Positions 12,181 to 22,387 of a DNA stretch of 64,000 nucleotides are shown piece by piece. The notes below the pieces were generated by a model. That model saw nothing but the letters and a program-made list of their open reading frames with translations, was not told the origin of the DNA and did not search any database. A program made the position numbers and the translations under genes. The stretch is taken from contig OX465582.1 of the NCBI GenBank assembly GCA_950022655.1, positions 93,262,704 through 93,326,703 on the forward strand. The letters run 5' to 3'. Numbering within the stretch: position 1 is the stretch's first letter; every line of letters starts with the position of its first letter. Source of the stretch: Alentia gelatinosa. Taxonomy: Eukaryota > Annelida > Polychaeta > Phyllodocida > Polynoidae.

Positions 12181-12417
12181 AAGATACCAAGGAAAAATTA
12201 TACAGTAAGTCAGATAAAATCGACGAATCTTGTCAAACATTTTACACTGAGTAGAACAGAAATCCGATTCTCTATATGCTTGTGCCAACGCAATGACAGT
12301 ATCTTTATCTAATCTAAAACGTTTTATAAACGTTTTTTGATGATACTCCTTGATAGGATTTTTGCGTCCTTGAAAAAACCTGGGAGCAGAAGGTATATGA
12401 AGGATATTTGCTGCCAT
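12178..12417 (-). pseudogene. possible PIF/Harbinger transposase N-terminal fragment
   Basis: The 79-residue minus frame contains 'KTFIKRFRLDKDTVIALAQA'. This resembles the conserved segment ahead of the first catalytic aspartate in PIF/Harbinger DDE transposases, where a basic 'F..RFR(L/M)..(D/E)..' run precedes a helix. Only this N-terminal part is visible. No DDE residues follow, and the frame ends at the right end of the family P palindrome. Harbinger-type activity would fit the TAA/TTA duplications seen around MITEs here. The assignment rests on motif memory from one short stretch and could be chance. Confidence 0.35.
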
Positions 12418-12986
12418 TGTGTAAATAAACTGCTGATACCCATCATTATATATTATATCTTACCAGGGACAGAGGTACAAGCTCCCTGTACGACACCCCC
12501 TGTAGGTGTCGTTTAATTGTCCGTTTTTGGACGACGTAGGACCATGTGGAGGACAATCGTCCACTGGGGGATAAATTTGTTAAACAATATTTCATGCCTC
12601 ACTATTGATCCTCTCCCTCGTTTGTCCTTCAGGAATTCTCCTAGCCCTTATTAAACGATATCGGGCCAAGGAGAATCGAACGACCATTTATTTTCTCCCT
12701 CGTAAGTTCTTAAACAGCACCCTGAGGCTAAAAACACCCGCTCATAGGACAATTCAGCCACCTACCGGATGATGCTTTTCCCACGATCCATAAGCCTCAA
12801 CCCATCCATACGTTAACCACAGGCATCTGACATTAAAACATATCACATTACTGTTGTACCCGTTATTGAAATACAACAGGCCTGCATGCACTGTTCTTGC
12901 ATTGACACCGAACAGAAACCTAATATCCATAATTTTAAGATATATACATCCACGTACGTAACCCACTGTAGAGCGGGACCTTTTAG
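12418..12986. other. no gene recognised
   Basis: A small inverted repeat ('GACACCCCCTGTAGGTGTC') lies at about 12504-12522. The rest is unassigned. Confidence 0.4.
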
Positions 12987-13285
12987 AGGCCTGTTTCCAT
13001 TGGCCGATCTCCCGTCACCGATCCACAGTCAGGAACCACCGACATACTTTTGGCACTGCTGACCAAAAATCGGGCAATGGAAACGACCCAGCCCGTGAAA
13101 TGACCCACGACTTTTTCTGCTTCGATTATGCAATGTGGCACCACTCACCACTGAGTGAAAGCTTGGTCACTGAGTGAAGTCTACTCGCTTCCTATATCTA
13201 GACGCACAGTGAGTGGCACCACCGGGAGACTTTCTGGGTAACTAAAAAATCTACACCCTTTTCGTCGGCCAATGGAAACAGGCCT
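12987..13285 (+). mobile_element. family B MITE, copy B1
   Basis: Ends are 'AGGCCTGTTTCCATTGGCCG' and the inverse 'CGGCCAATGGAAACAGGCCT'. Internal landmarks are 'CAGTCAGGAACCACCGAC', 'ATTATGCAATGTGGCACCAC' and 'CACTGAGTGAA'. About 300 bp, non-coding. Full copies also lie at 26471-26776, 29928-30232, 30653-30975, 32818-33337 and 58800-59084. Confidence 0.85.
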
Positions 13286-13905
13286 ATAGACTAAGACTAA
13301 TGCCCGTCCATACATACACCATGGGACCTCTGCCCGTAAATAATTAAGGATGAAACATTATATGAGGTGAAGTAGCACAACCACTTTAGTCTCAAATCAA
13401 TGCCCGGGCATATAATGCAGATTGAAGAACCGGCTTTTCGACAATAACATCATCTTTATCAAGGTTAATCTGGCACTGATTTGTCTAATGAGGTGCTCAT
13501 TGAGTCATTGATATTATTCTTTTTTAGGTCAAGTATTAAATGAATCGTTAGTACGTCTAGGGTATTGTAAATAATATATAGACAGGATTTCTATCATGGT
13601 GTCTGCGGTAGTAAGTATTGCAGTGTATTCCGCAGGGACAGTCTAGTCTTGTTTCTTAGTCATGTTGCCATCTCTCTTTTGATACGCCTATATCAAGAGG
13701 GACAGTGTTAAAGCAACCATATCTTCCTCAGTACACAATGGCGGTGTCCCGTCGGTTGGGTTTTCTTGACCAGGCTTTATTGAGTGTTGGGTATGCCGAG
13801 AGCTAGGAGAGGTTGCATAGAGGGTGCTGTAACACTCACCATCATTAGGAAGGGTTGTAGACTGGATAAACATGCAGAGGTGCAGAGCTGTCTTAGCAAT
13901 GACTC
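13286..13905. other. no gene recognised
   Basis: Unassigned AT-rich DNA between B1 and E3. Confidence 0.4.
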
Positions 13906-14281
13906 TCACTGTGCGAAACTAACCACTTTATATAGTATACGCCCGGCGTATATAGTTTTGCTTTTGCGTATACAAGGTCGTCCTATTCCCCGTGTGTATA
14001 CGCCTTATCTATTGGCGTATACACGTGTCCATGGTGCGGATATATATACGTCATATATATACGCCTGATTCTGGTGTATTTAGACAACTATCCAAAAGTT
14101 CTGATCTCTGCCACTGTGGAGACATCACTGGTAGCATGGGTCGTGGGTGGAGGGGGGCTTCACTGAGATTCTAGGCAGGGACGGGGCAGCTGGGGCGAGG
14201 GTTTCACACTGAGGCCACCTATACCTCTACCAACACGGGCGGGGACCAGCCTGGGAATGCGAACCTTTTCTATTCCCTATC

Positions 14282-14352
<71 letters not shown>

Positions 14353-14545
14353 GCCCAGTGTATACAAGTCGGGCAGAGGACATTTCATCTCTTATACGCC
14401 AGGTGTAATAACGGCCAAGACGCGTCCATATTTATAAGGAAGCAGTCTTGTATACGCCTAATATGGACGTATATATATCTGAAAACATGTCAATTTAAGC
14501 CGATACATACACTTCCACGATGGCGTATAAAGGAATAAACTGGTA
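13906..14545 (+). mobile_element. CACTG-ended element E3, diverged or right-truncated
   Basis: Starts 'CACTGTGCGAAACTAACC', followed by 'TATACGCC'/'GGCGTATA' words and a G-rich core (about 14135-14250) like E1 and E2. The right part follows E1 ('GATGGCGTATA') but lacks a clear terminal repeat. A (TA)n run sits in its centre. Confidence 0.65.
14282..14351. repeat. (TA)n microsatellite
   Basis: About 35 perfect dinucleotide repeats inside E3, apparently expanded from the native 'GTATATATAC' words of that element. Confidence 0.97.
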
Positions 14546-14697
14546 CGGCTTTTTCGGCCACCTGACAGGCAATATATTAAAGAACCATTTTATATAAATA
14601 ATGCACGGCGCTTCCGCCGCATTATTAATAAGTTACTAGATTTTTTCATGATTATTAGTCGAAAGGTGAGTAAAAAATACAACACAGCCATGTTTTC

Positions 14698-14806
14698 GAT
14701 CTGTATGGCCGTATTCTTGTAGTTGACGCTACGCAATACTGCTCGCTATCGCTCGGAGTTTTACTTCGCGTCAACTACGCGGAGAATACGGCCACTCTGA
14801 TCGAGA
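14698..14806. repeat. foldback hairpin G1
   Basis: Arms 'GGCCGTATTC...AGTTGACGC' (14707-14729) and 'GCGTCAACTACGC...GGCC' (14768-14793) pair around the tip 'GCTCGCTATCGCTCGGAGT'. Related copies lie at 44757-44865 (half) and 45811-45950. Confidence 0.8.
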
Positions 14807-14814
14807 TCATGGTA

Positions 14815-15182
14815 ATATTGTTTATCCTACCCCTAATAAAAAACCGCCATAGACTTATCATAGGCAAATTTATGTGGCAGGCCGTGACATAAAGTGTTTT
14901 TTATGCCACTAGAGTAATAACATTATTGACCAATCAGAGAGCAGGATGTCAGCTACTATGATAAAATTTCTGTTGGTCGTTGAGTCAATATTTATCTTTT
15001 AGTAATACAAAAGCAGAGACAGGGTAGGATAAATACGAAACCGAACGAGAGTTAGACTTGTCAGTGTCTATGCCACTCTGGTCAGGTCTGTTCCTCACTA
15101 CACTCGGCTACGCCTCGTGTAGTAATACACGACCTGCCCATCGTGGCATAAACATTGTCAAGTCTAACTCTCGGTCGGTTTC
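14815..15182 (+). mobile_element. foldback element F2 with terminal hairpin
   Basis: The left end 'CTACCCCTAATAAAAAACCG' matches F1. The right part (15037-15182) is a strong hairpin bounded by 'GAAACCGAACGAGAGTTAGA' and its inverse, with tip 'CACTCGGCTACGCCTCGTG'. The same element occurs in reverse at 18536-18990. Confidence 0.75.
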
Positions 15183-16545
15183 TACTAAGTATGAACAAAC
15201 ATAATTAAGCAAACATGACACATAGGTTCGACATGAGCAGTTACCAAATTGCACAAAAACATCGACTGAACATAGGATGGTTTGTCTAAAATGTGGCAGG
15301 TAGACTCAGCAATATCAAAGCACACACTATGAGGGTCATTTTGGCCCACTAGATTCAGGTCAACTATAGACTGTAGAACCATCCACAGGGCACTATTTAA
15401 ATTAGGTAAGGAGGTGGAGATAGCTGTGGTTTGCTCTCAATGCAGTCATTGGTTGCTGGGCCTACTCTATCTCACCCTTCATATTGACTAATGCCCAATA
15501 CCCATCTACCGATTTCGGAACATTTATGTACCTTTGTCGGCGACAAACGAACGGTAATTTGTCTCAGGCGAGGCATCTTAACGGAGTCGGCCGTAGTCGG
15601 TAGATGTAGGACAGCTAGGCAAGGGTGAGCCACCGATTAGTAGATTTATTTGCTTAGGATTAATACCCACCAACCCCTCTCCTCAATGTCTTCCCGTCGA
15701 GCGAAGGGTTACGTAATTTGCCTATGACAAGTTCACCGACTCCTATACAATTTGGGAACTAATCGTTCAATCCTGAATCGGTAGATCGGTATCCGGCTTT
15801 ATATTGCAGTGGAGGCAGAGGTACAACTCCACATAGGAATCGGCAAGTCATGATAAAAAGCAACTATGTTCCTGTCATATAGCTGCCTTTATGTAACAGC
15901 TGTTGCCATCACTTAGCAACCTAGATGTCTAAACAGGTAAGAATACCCACCAAACGTGACAAGTTCTATGAGAGCACGTCTGTTACATTCCCACGGCAAG
16001 TCGGATTGATGCAGTTATTCCCCAGACACTCCCATGAGACACTGACAAAGAAAAATGTATTTCCCGGATGTGCCTTATGCTTGACGACAGTTATGATTTT
16101 TTTTCTTGAAGGAAAACCGGACAATTCACGCAGCTGCCACCCGGTGTTTTTTTTATATTGTCATTTATCAGCCAAAACTGATTTCTTGGGATTGATTCTA
16201 ATTTAGAATGAGTAAATTTAACATTTTGTTCAGTTTATCCAATTTTAATAGGTATAATAGGCTAATTTTGATTTGCTTGATTTACATAGGAAACTCAGCT
16301 GTCTCCATTCCGGCGTTATTAACAAACAAACTAATGTTTCCACGGGAAAATGAGCCACTATTCTCCGTCATTGTAGCTTGAGACGTTGCTCAAACTGTCA
16401 TTCACTTCTCGTCTTCAAAAAAGCAGCATAAACCTCTTACTTTTGAATTAACATATTAGAAATCACTACGGCGAACTCGATACACTGATCTGTGTGGAAA
16501 ATTTGGCCAGGATTATTAATATGATCCACCACGTCAAACCACAAT
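15183..16545. other. no gene recognised
   Basis: About 1.4 kb. Around 15500-15615, 'CATCTACCGA' and its inverse 'TCGGTAGATG' frame a weak palindrome. A 93-residue frame at 15925-16206 has no recognisable motif. Confidence 0.4.
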
Positions 16546-16625
16546 TCTAAAGTGGAATTCACACGGTGCCATTCATGTACCTCACAGGGTACAAAATCTC
16601 ATGAGATTCTGTTCCTTTTTAGGGG
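16546..16625 (+). mobile_element. family M element M1, left part
   Basis: Contains 'TTCACACGGTG', 'CATTCATGTACCTCACAG' and 'ATCTCATGAGATTCTGTTCC', matching 24560-24690. It is interrupted at 16626 by two family A MITEs and seems to resume after 17193. Confidence 0.6.
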
Positions 16626-16628
16626 TAA

Positions 16629-16905
16629 GGCTTGGTGTCCACGTACTACGATCAAAATTTAGACCTACCGATTTGGCACCGATACAAAAAGCAAATATCG
16701 GAGACATATCGGGAAGGTGCAAAATCGTAAACATATGTTTGGACATGCCAATCCACCACGCATTGTATGGTTTATTTTATCGGTGTCTAATTGTAGAAAC
16801 GTGGTAAACTGCCCCGATATATGGGGACCTTCCGACGTGGTTTTGATTTGTTATCGGTAGGTGCATCATAGACCATATCGGAGCCATATCGTAGTAGGTG
16901 GACGC
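16629..16905. mobile_element. family A MITE, copy A1
   Basis: About 277 bp, starting 'GGCTTGGTGTCCACGTACTA' and ending 'CGTAGTAGGTGGACGC'. It is packed with 'CCGATA'/'TATCGG' words in both orientations and contains sub-palindromes. TAA lies at 16626-16628 on the left and at 16906-16908 on the right. Non-coding. Confidence 0.85.
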
Positions 16906-16908
16906 TAA

Positions 16909-17190
16909 GGCCCGGCGTCCACCTACTACGATAGAATCGTAGACCTCCCGATATGGCACCGATACAAAATGTCAAAATTGGTGCCATATCGGGAAGGTGC
17001 AAAATCGTAGACATATGTCTAGACATGCCAATCCACCACGCATTGCATGGGGGTTTTATCGGTGTCTAATCGCAGAAACGTGGTCAACTGCCCCGATATC
17101 AGGTAATCTTCTGACGCGATTTTGATTATTTATCGGGAGGTGCATCGTAGGGCATATCGGTGAAATATCGTAGTAGGTGGACGCCAGGCC
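16909..17190. mobile_element. family A MITE, copy A2, head to tail with A1
   Basis: Ends are 'GGCCCGGCGTCCACCTACTA' and 'TAGTAGGTGGACGCCAGGCC'. TAA flanks both sides (16906-16908 and 17191-17193), so the order is TAA-A1-TAA-A2-TAA. A TAA duplication is the PIF/Harbinger signature. Other copies: 19191-19474, 51106-51383, 61755-62002 and halves at 20932-21061 and 24136-24233. Confidence 0.88.
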
Positions 17191-17193
17191 TAA

Positions 17194-17395
17194 ATGTCGG
17201 AAATCACTACAGGGAAAAATCATGTCTCAGGGAGATGGTACCCTACAATTTAGACGAAAAGATTGTGTTCGAGTACAGATTCTCAGCCGGATTTGTCTCA
17301 GACACTCTGTGAGGTATGCAAATATCGTGCGAATCCAAATTTTGCTCGCTGTAGAGACGATCTTTGCCATCGTCGTCAAACTCTAATCTCCCTGC
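17194..17395 (+). mobile_element. family M element M1, right part
   Basis: Continues with the 'TGTCTCAG'/'CTGAGACA'-rich vocabulary of family M seen at 24649-24787. The boundary on the right is approximate. Confidence 0.4.
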
Positions 17396-17456
17396 TTTGG
17401 CGAGCTACACGTAGGTGAACAACTTGATCGTATAGTCAAGTTCATTATCTGAATAA

Positions 17457-17740
17457 TTTGGGTTTGTTGGGGTTCGACGGGGATTTTGTAAACTATACAT
17501 TTTCGGAAAGTCAAGAACCCCTAAATTTCAAAAATTGATGTTTAAAGATTTTACGAGTCAGCTGTGTCTGCTATTTTTGTTGAAACTGATAAAATAATGT
17601 CGGTCATCTTGGAAAAATCCAAGATGGCCACCAAAAAATGGCGTAAAAAATTATAAACATCAATTTATTAAGTCTAGGGGTTCTGAGCTTTCTGAAATGT
17701 TTAGGTTACAAAATCCCCGTCAAACCCTAACAAATCAAAC
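17457..17740. mobile_element. ~284-bp foldback element
   Basis: Imperfect palindrome with arms of about 95 bp ('GGGGTTCGACGGGGATTTTG' against 'CAAAATCCCCGTCAAACCC'). The centre carries a second inverted pair around 'CATCTTGGAAAAATCCAAGATG'-like words. Non-coding. Confidence 0.75.
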
Positions 17741-18535
17741 ATTGACCATGATTAGTATAATTAGTATTTCTCTGAGCACCTCTCTAATATTCTAAAGGTA
17801 TTCTAGATATCAAAATGTTGTTTGAGATGGAGCATGTTTCATAAATGAGTCGTAATTCTCTGTATCATGTCAGAACAAAAAATAAATGGCGCCAACTGGC
17901 GGCCATTTTGTTGAAAAAAATACAACAACATCAGACCAAGAATAGTTTTGACTCCTAGCCGCTGATTGACCAATGTGTGTGACGTCATTGGTTATTGAGT
18001 AGGACTTACAATACCTATATGCCCGTTGAGTACCAGTTCCTAACGTTGAGACTATGGAGACAAATAGCGGGGTGAATTGAAATAGGGCCTTGTTTTCCAT
18101 GGCAAAAGGGAGGTGGTCACTGACGGATTATTTCGATCAAATTCCATTTCAATAACGATTATCTTTACCTGGAGCCAAAATGTTTTTAGTTGGTGCCGTA
18201 TTGCATATTATCATTCCAAACTAGTTCATTGATATTTATTCTAATGACTAACACAGACGAAGACGCACATGGAAATAAATTCATTGAGTTAGTTTTACTT
18301 ATAAAAAATAACGAGTATAAATTCAAAAGTAATACAATATCAAGGAATAGTCATGAGCTATTGAAATAGGCCTACCGAGTAGGAGAAATTGAATTAGTAG
18401 ATAAGAAAAAAAGAGTCTTTACAGGGTGGTTGGGTTGATCTGAGTTCGTTGTCGCACGGGTGCCGAGTGGGTGAGGGTGCATGTGACCAGATGGACCACG
18501 TGAGGTGGCGTCCTTAGATACTGGTCTCTTCTTTA
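17741..18535. other. no gene recognised
   Basis: Unassigned. 'AATGGCGCCAACTGGCGGCCATT' around 17885 is a small GC-rich inverted repeat. Confidence 0.4.
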
Positions 18536-18990
18536 ACGCATTACCGTAAAACTCCCGTTAGCCCTAATGTCAAATGAGTGAATTATAGCATTTTGTTCAA
18601 TGTATCCTTATCTAATAATTAGTAGAAACCAAACGAGAGTTTGCCTTGTCAATGTCACGATGGGCAGGTTGTGTATTACTACACGAGGCGTTAGCCGAGT
18701 GTAGTGAGTAGCAGACCTGATCAGAGTGGTATAAACATTGAGAAGGCTAACTCGAGTTTGGTTTCGTATTTATCCTACCCCATCTCACCGATATACAGAG
18801 AATATTTGTAATTATCCACGTTAGAAGTTATCAATGCTGCCGGATCTACTTTCGTTTTCTCGTCCCTGATTGGTCCGTTTTTTTATTCACCTCGGTGCAT
18901 AAATAACACTTTATCCAACGCTTAGTCAAATACATTGGGTCAATGTTAAACCTATGGCGTTTTTTATTAGGGGCGTGATAAATAAAATGA
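18536..18990 (-). mobile_element. foldback element F3 (reverse of F2)
   Basis: The hairpin at 18625-18765 is the reverse complement of 15037-15182, with tip 'CACGAGGCGTTAGCCGAGTG'. The right end ('CCTATGGCGTTTTTTATTAG') is the reverse of the F1/F2 start. About 110 bp between the two parts is extra sequence. Confidence 0.7.
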
Positions 18991-19190
18991 GCTAATTCAT
19001 ACATTCGTTTGATTTACATTGGAAATGCACTGAAAAAGTACTCTTTTTTATTTTATTTGTATTCAATTCACAATCGTTCTTCCATACAAAAGTAAAGCCT
19101 TTAGCTTTAAACAGCAAAGAGTAAACATCGGGCATATAGTTCATTCTATTCACTTAAAAACGCGCTTGTACAGAAAAAAATGATGATAAG

Positions 19191-19474
19191 GCCCGGCGTC
19201 CACCTACTACGATATGTCACCGATATGGTCTAAGATACGCCTCCCGATACAAAATTAAAATCGCGTCGGAAGGTGACCTAATATCGGGGCAGTTGACCAC
19301 GTTTCTGCGATTAGGCACCGACAAAAACCCCTCCTTACAATGCATGGTGAAGTGGGATGTCTAGACATATGTCTACGATTTTGCACCTTCCCGATATGTC
19401 TCCGATATTGACTTTTTGTATCGGTGCCATATCGGTAGGTCTAAATTACTATCGTAGTAGGTGGACGCCAGGCC
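19191..19474. mobile_element. family A MITE, copy A3
   Basis: Starts 'GGCCCGGCGTCCACCTACTA', ends 'GTAGGTGGACGCCAGGCC', with TAA at 19188-19190 and 19475-19477. This is the cleanest single copy, with intact termini and a perfect 3-bp duplication. Confidence 0.9.
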
Positions 19475-19699
19475 TAATACTTATAATGAGTAAATAAACA
19501 AGTGAGAACAAAATCTTTCACTTGCGCATTATTCCTATCTGTTTATCACCAAACATTTTATATAGTGCACAAATGAACAGCGACGAATCTTAATTAGCGA
19601 TTCCATAAATCACTGAGTGTATTTTCACCTGCCAGATCCTGTGTAACTAACACAGCCCCACCTTGATTCACTCAGCTGATAACATTAACAAACTTCCCG

Positions 19700-19830
19700 T
19701 TATCCCCGCGCATGCGTGGTGAGGATGACTGTCAAGCTGTCACCCAGCTTCCGGTCTGTACGCCGCTGATAACCAGGCCCACCAGGTGGCGCCACACACA
19801 CCTCCAGGGTGATCACGTGACTGACAAGTC
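19700..19830. promoter_or_regulatory. cluster of NRF1-, ETS-, CTCF- and E-box-like sites
   Basis: Within 130 bp I see 'GCGCATGCG' at 19708-19716 (NRF1-type), 'CTTCCGG' at about 19748 (ETS-type), 'CCACCAGGTGGCGC' at 19779-19792 (fits the bilaterian CTCF core) and 'ATCACGTGAC' at about 19812-19821 (USF/MITF-type E-box). The patch is richer in GC and CpG than its surroundings. It could be a promoter or insulator. No confirmed gene starts nearby; the closest open frames are those of the 48-bp repeat just downstream. Confidence 0.4.
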
Positions 19831-20093
19831 AGCCGTGTCTGCTATGGTCTATTTTCAGCGGGCTCAGCTATCGGGATATTAACTGGAGCGCTAGTCTAAT
19901 TTCCTCTCGTCTCGGCCCCTCCCATTGCCGCACATTATAGGATTGGCTGAATTAGAAGTTCCTTGTATTCCTGAAAATGATGGCAGATTTCTATCTATTA
20001 TTTTTGAATGAGCATGTTTTTTTTGTTTTTTGTTTTTCACATTTGTTTTATTCAGGTAACAATGACAGTCTGCTGGTATAATATGCAGGTAGA

Positions 20094-20760
20094 CTGGCTC
20101 CAGTCCCTGCATCATATGTCTACCCTCCTCACTGGGATACACTGGCTCCAGTCTCTGCATCCTATGTCTACCCTCCTCACTGGGATACACTGGCTCCAGT
20201 CCTTGCATCCTATGGCTACCCTCCTCACTGGGATACACTGGCTCCAGTCCCTGCATCCTATGGCTACCTTCCTCACTGGGATACACTGGCTCCAGTCCCT
20301 GCATCCTATGGCTACCCTCCTCACTGGGATACACTGGCTCCAGTCCCTGCATCCTATAGCTACCCTCCTCACTGGGATACACTGGCTCCAGTCCCTGCAT
20401 CCTATGGCTACCTTCCTCACTGGAATACACTGGCTCCAGTCCCTGCATCCTATGGCTACCCTCCTCACTGGGATACGCTGGCTCCAGTCCCTGCATCCTA
20501 TGGCTACCCTCCTCACTGGGATACACTGGCTCCAGTCCCAGCATCCTATGGCTACCTTCCTCACTGGAATACACTGGCTCCAGTCCCAGCATCCTATGGC
20601 TACCTTCCTCACTGGAATACACTGGTTCCAGTCCCAGCATCCTATGGCTACCTTCCTCACTGGAATACAGGCTCCAGTCCCAGCATCCTATGGCTACCCT
20701 CCTCATTGGGATACGCTGGCTCCAGTCCCTGCATCTAACGGCTACCCTCGTGGGGATACA
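20094..20760. repeat. 48-bp minisatellite, about 14 copies, open on both strands
   Basis: The unit begins 'CTGGCTCCAGTCCCTGCATC' and is 48 bp (16 codons). Two shorter units each lack exactly 3 bp, so frame is kept throughout. The array lies within a 290-residue plus frame (20008-20880) and a 313-residue minus frame (19891-20832, repeat core 'GLEPVYPSEEGSHRMQ'). The plus frame begins with a hydrophobic run ('MSMFFLFFVFHICFI') that comes from a poly-T tract. Frame retention on both strands follows from a stop-free unit divisible by three, so translation is unproven. Confidence 0.9.
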
Positions 20761-20931
20761 GGGACTGGTACAATCGGTAATGGTGTTGGATTTCTGGCGC
20801 TGTATAGCGCCAGTATTTCCATCACTCTCCATGCAGATACCCTGGCCACTGATCAGGATATCTACTGGGAGATGAATTGAGTCACAGTCAGGGGCAGGCG
20901 AAATATATTGCTATGACAACACAGGCGTATA

Positions 20932-21061
20932 GGTCCCTAATCGCAGAGACGTCGTCAACTGCCCCGATATTAGGTGATCGTTCGACGCGATTTTGACTTT
21001 TTATCGGGAGGTGCTTCGTAGACTACATCGGAGCCATATCTTAGTATATTGACGCCGGGCC
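20932..21061. mobile_element. family A MITE, right half only (A6)
   Basis: Matches the right half of A2 from 'TAATCGCAGA' to the terminal 'GACGCCGGGCC'. The left half is missing. Confidence 0.75.
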
Positions 21062-21904
21062 TTTCAGAGAAGTTAGTAGTTAATTAATACTATAAGACTA
21101 AGAGAAGTACGGGAAAACATAGTTACTGAGCCCATATGAATGGACGTTTGAGGTCTTTAAATTAAGCCAAACCATCTTTTTGAGCCTAACCATCGACAGA
21201 CCAAAAACTATGCTTAAGGGGTCAGCACACGTAAGGGGACAATTTGCATGAAATAGAGTGTCCCCTTAAGCAGGGTTCTACTATATTTGTGTATCGCCGT
21301 ATTGGAGTTGGGGAAATGGACTTGGCTTGTTTCTGGTCTATCAGTGCTGCCATTGGCAGATACCCAGCGTACATCAGGCCTTGTCATAGCATCCTGCTGG
21401 GAACCAGCCGACCTTTAAGTAAACAACATCCTACGGGATTACTTGGAACTAATATTCAGGATGAACAGTAATTTCAGGCACCAATATCCTGTCCCTGCCT
21501 ATATAACATGTTCTAATTCCAGGAAACATGATTTTGATAGAGGCAGAGTCAAATGTAAGGCCTAAGACAAGGAAATATATTACCGATTCCCACCGATCCG
21601 ATCAGTTAACCTATACCATGTGACCACCCTTGTATGAGGTATCCTGTACTACTTCTATACTTTATTAGGCATTCAAAACATTCAGCAGACCCCACGTTCC
21701 TCGAAACCTGCAGACTGTGTGAGAAATTTATTTGTGATTCAGATCGATGGCTTCAAGCCTGTGGTAGAAAACCTCGTCGTCAATTTGATTGCGGGTAATT
21801 ACGTGGAGATCAGGTGTTTGCCGGGAAATGAGAGAATACTGATCCCGATCAATGTGGATTAAGTCATGGAAAATTAGGGTCCGCCAGCATCGGTCCTGAC
21901 ATCA
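21062..21904. other. no gene recognised
   Basis: Unassigned apart from a relic of the 3252-3400 hairpin arm at about 21110-21150. Confidence 0.4.
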
Positions 21905-22387
21905 GAGAGTGTTCTGTCATGTGAGTCAGTAACTGTTCAGTCATGTGTGTCAGTGTGTGTTAACTCCTGTGTGTCAGTATGTCATAAGTCATGTGTGTCA
22001 GTATCTGTTCAGTCATGTGTGTCAGTATGTGTTAGTCATGTGTGTCAGTATGTGTTAAGTCATGTGTGTCAGTGTGTGTTTAGTCATGTGTGTCAGTGTG
22101 TGTTCAGGCATGTGTGTCAGTATCTGTTCAGTCACGTTTGTCATTATATTCAGCTAAGGATGTTCGGTAATGTGTGTCAGTATGTGTTAAGTCATGTGTG
22201 TCAGTATGTGTTAAGTCATGTGTGTCAGTATGTGTTCAGTCATGTGTGTCAGTGTGTGTTTAGTCATGTGTGTCAGTGTGTGTTCAGGCATGTGTGTCAG
22301 TATCTGTTCAGTCACGTTTGTCATTATATTCAGCTAAGGATGTTCGGTAATGTGTGTCAGTATGTGTTCAGTCATGTGTGTCAGTAT
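21905..22387 (+). repeat. 24-bp minisatellite, left block, with a 180-bp higher-order period
   Basis: Units resemble 'TCATGTGTGTCAGTATGTGT' plus four bases. The lines at 22081-22200 recur almost identically at 22261-22380, so several units were duplicated as a 180-bp block. The long open frame through it is a by-product of a unit divisible by three. Confidence 0.92.

Noticed and set aside
16777..17026. Minus frames with SRHMSTILHLPDMAPI, similar to one at 50786-51223
   Set aside because: The shared peptide is family A MITE sequence present in both places.
19891..20832. 313-residue frame as a firm protein-coding gene
   Set aside because: Open on both strands for the same structural reason, with no splice sites or flanking conserved domain. 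Kept only as a hypothesis under findings.
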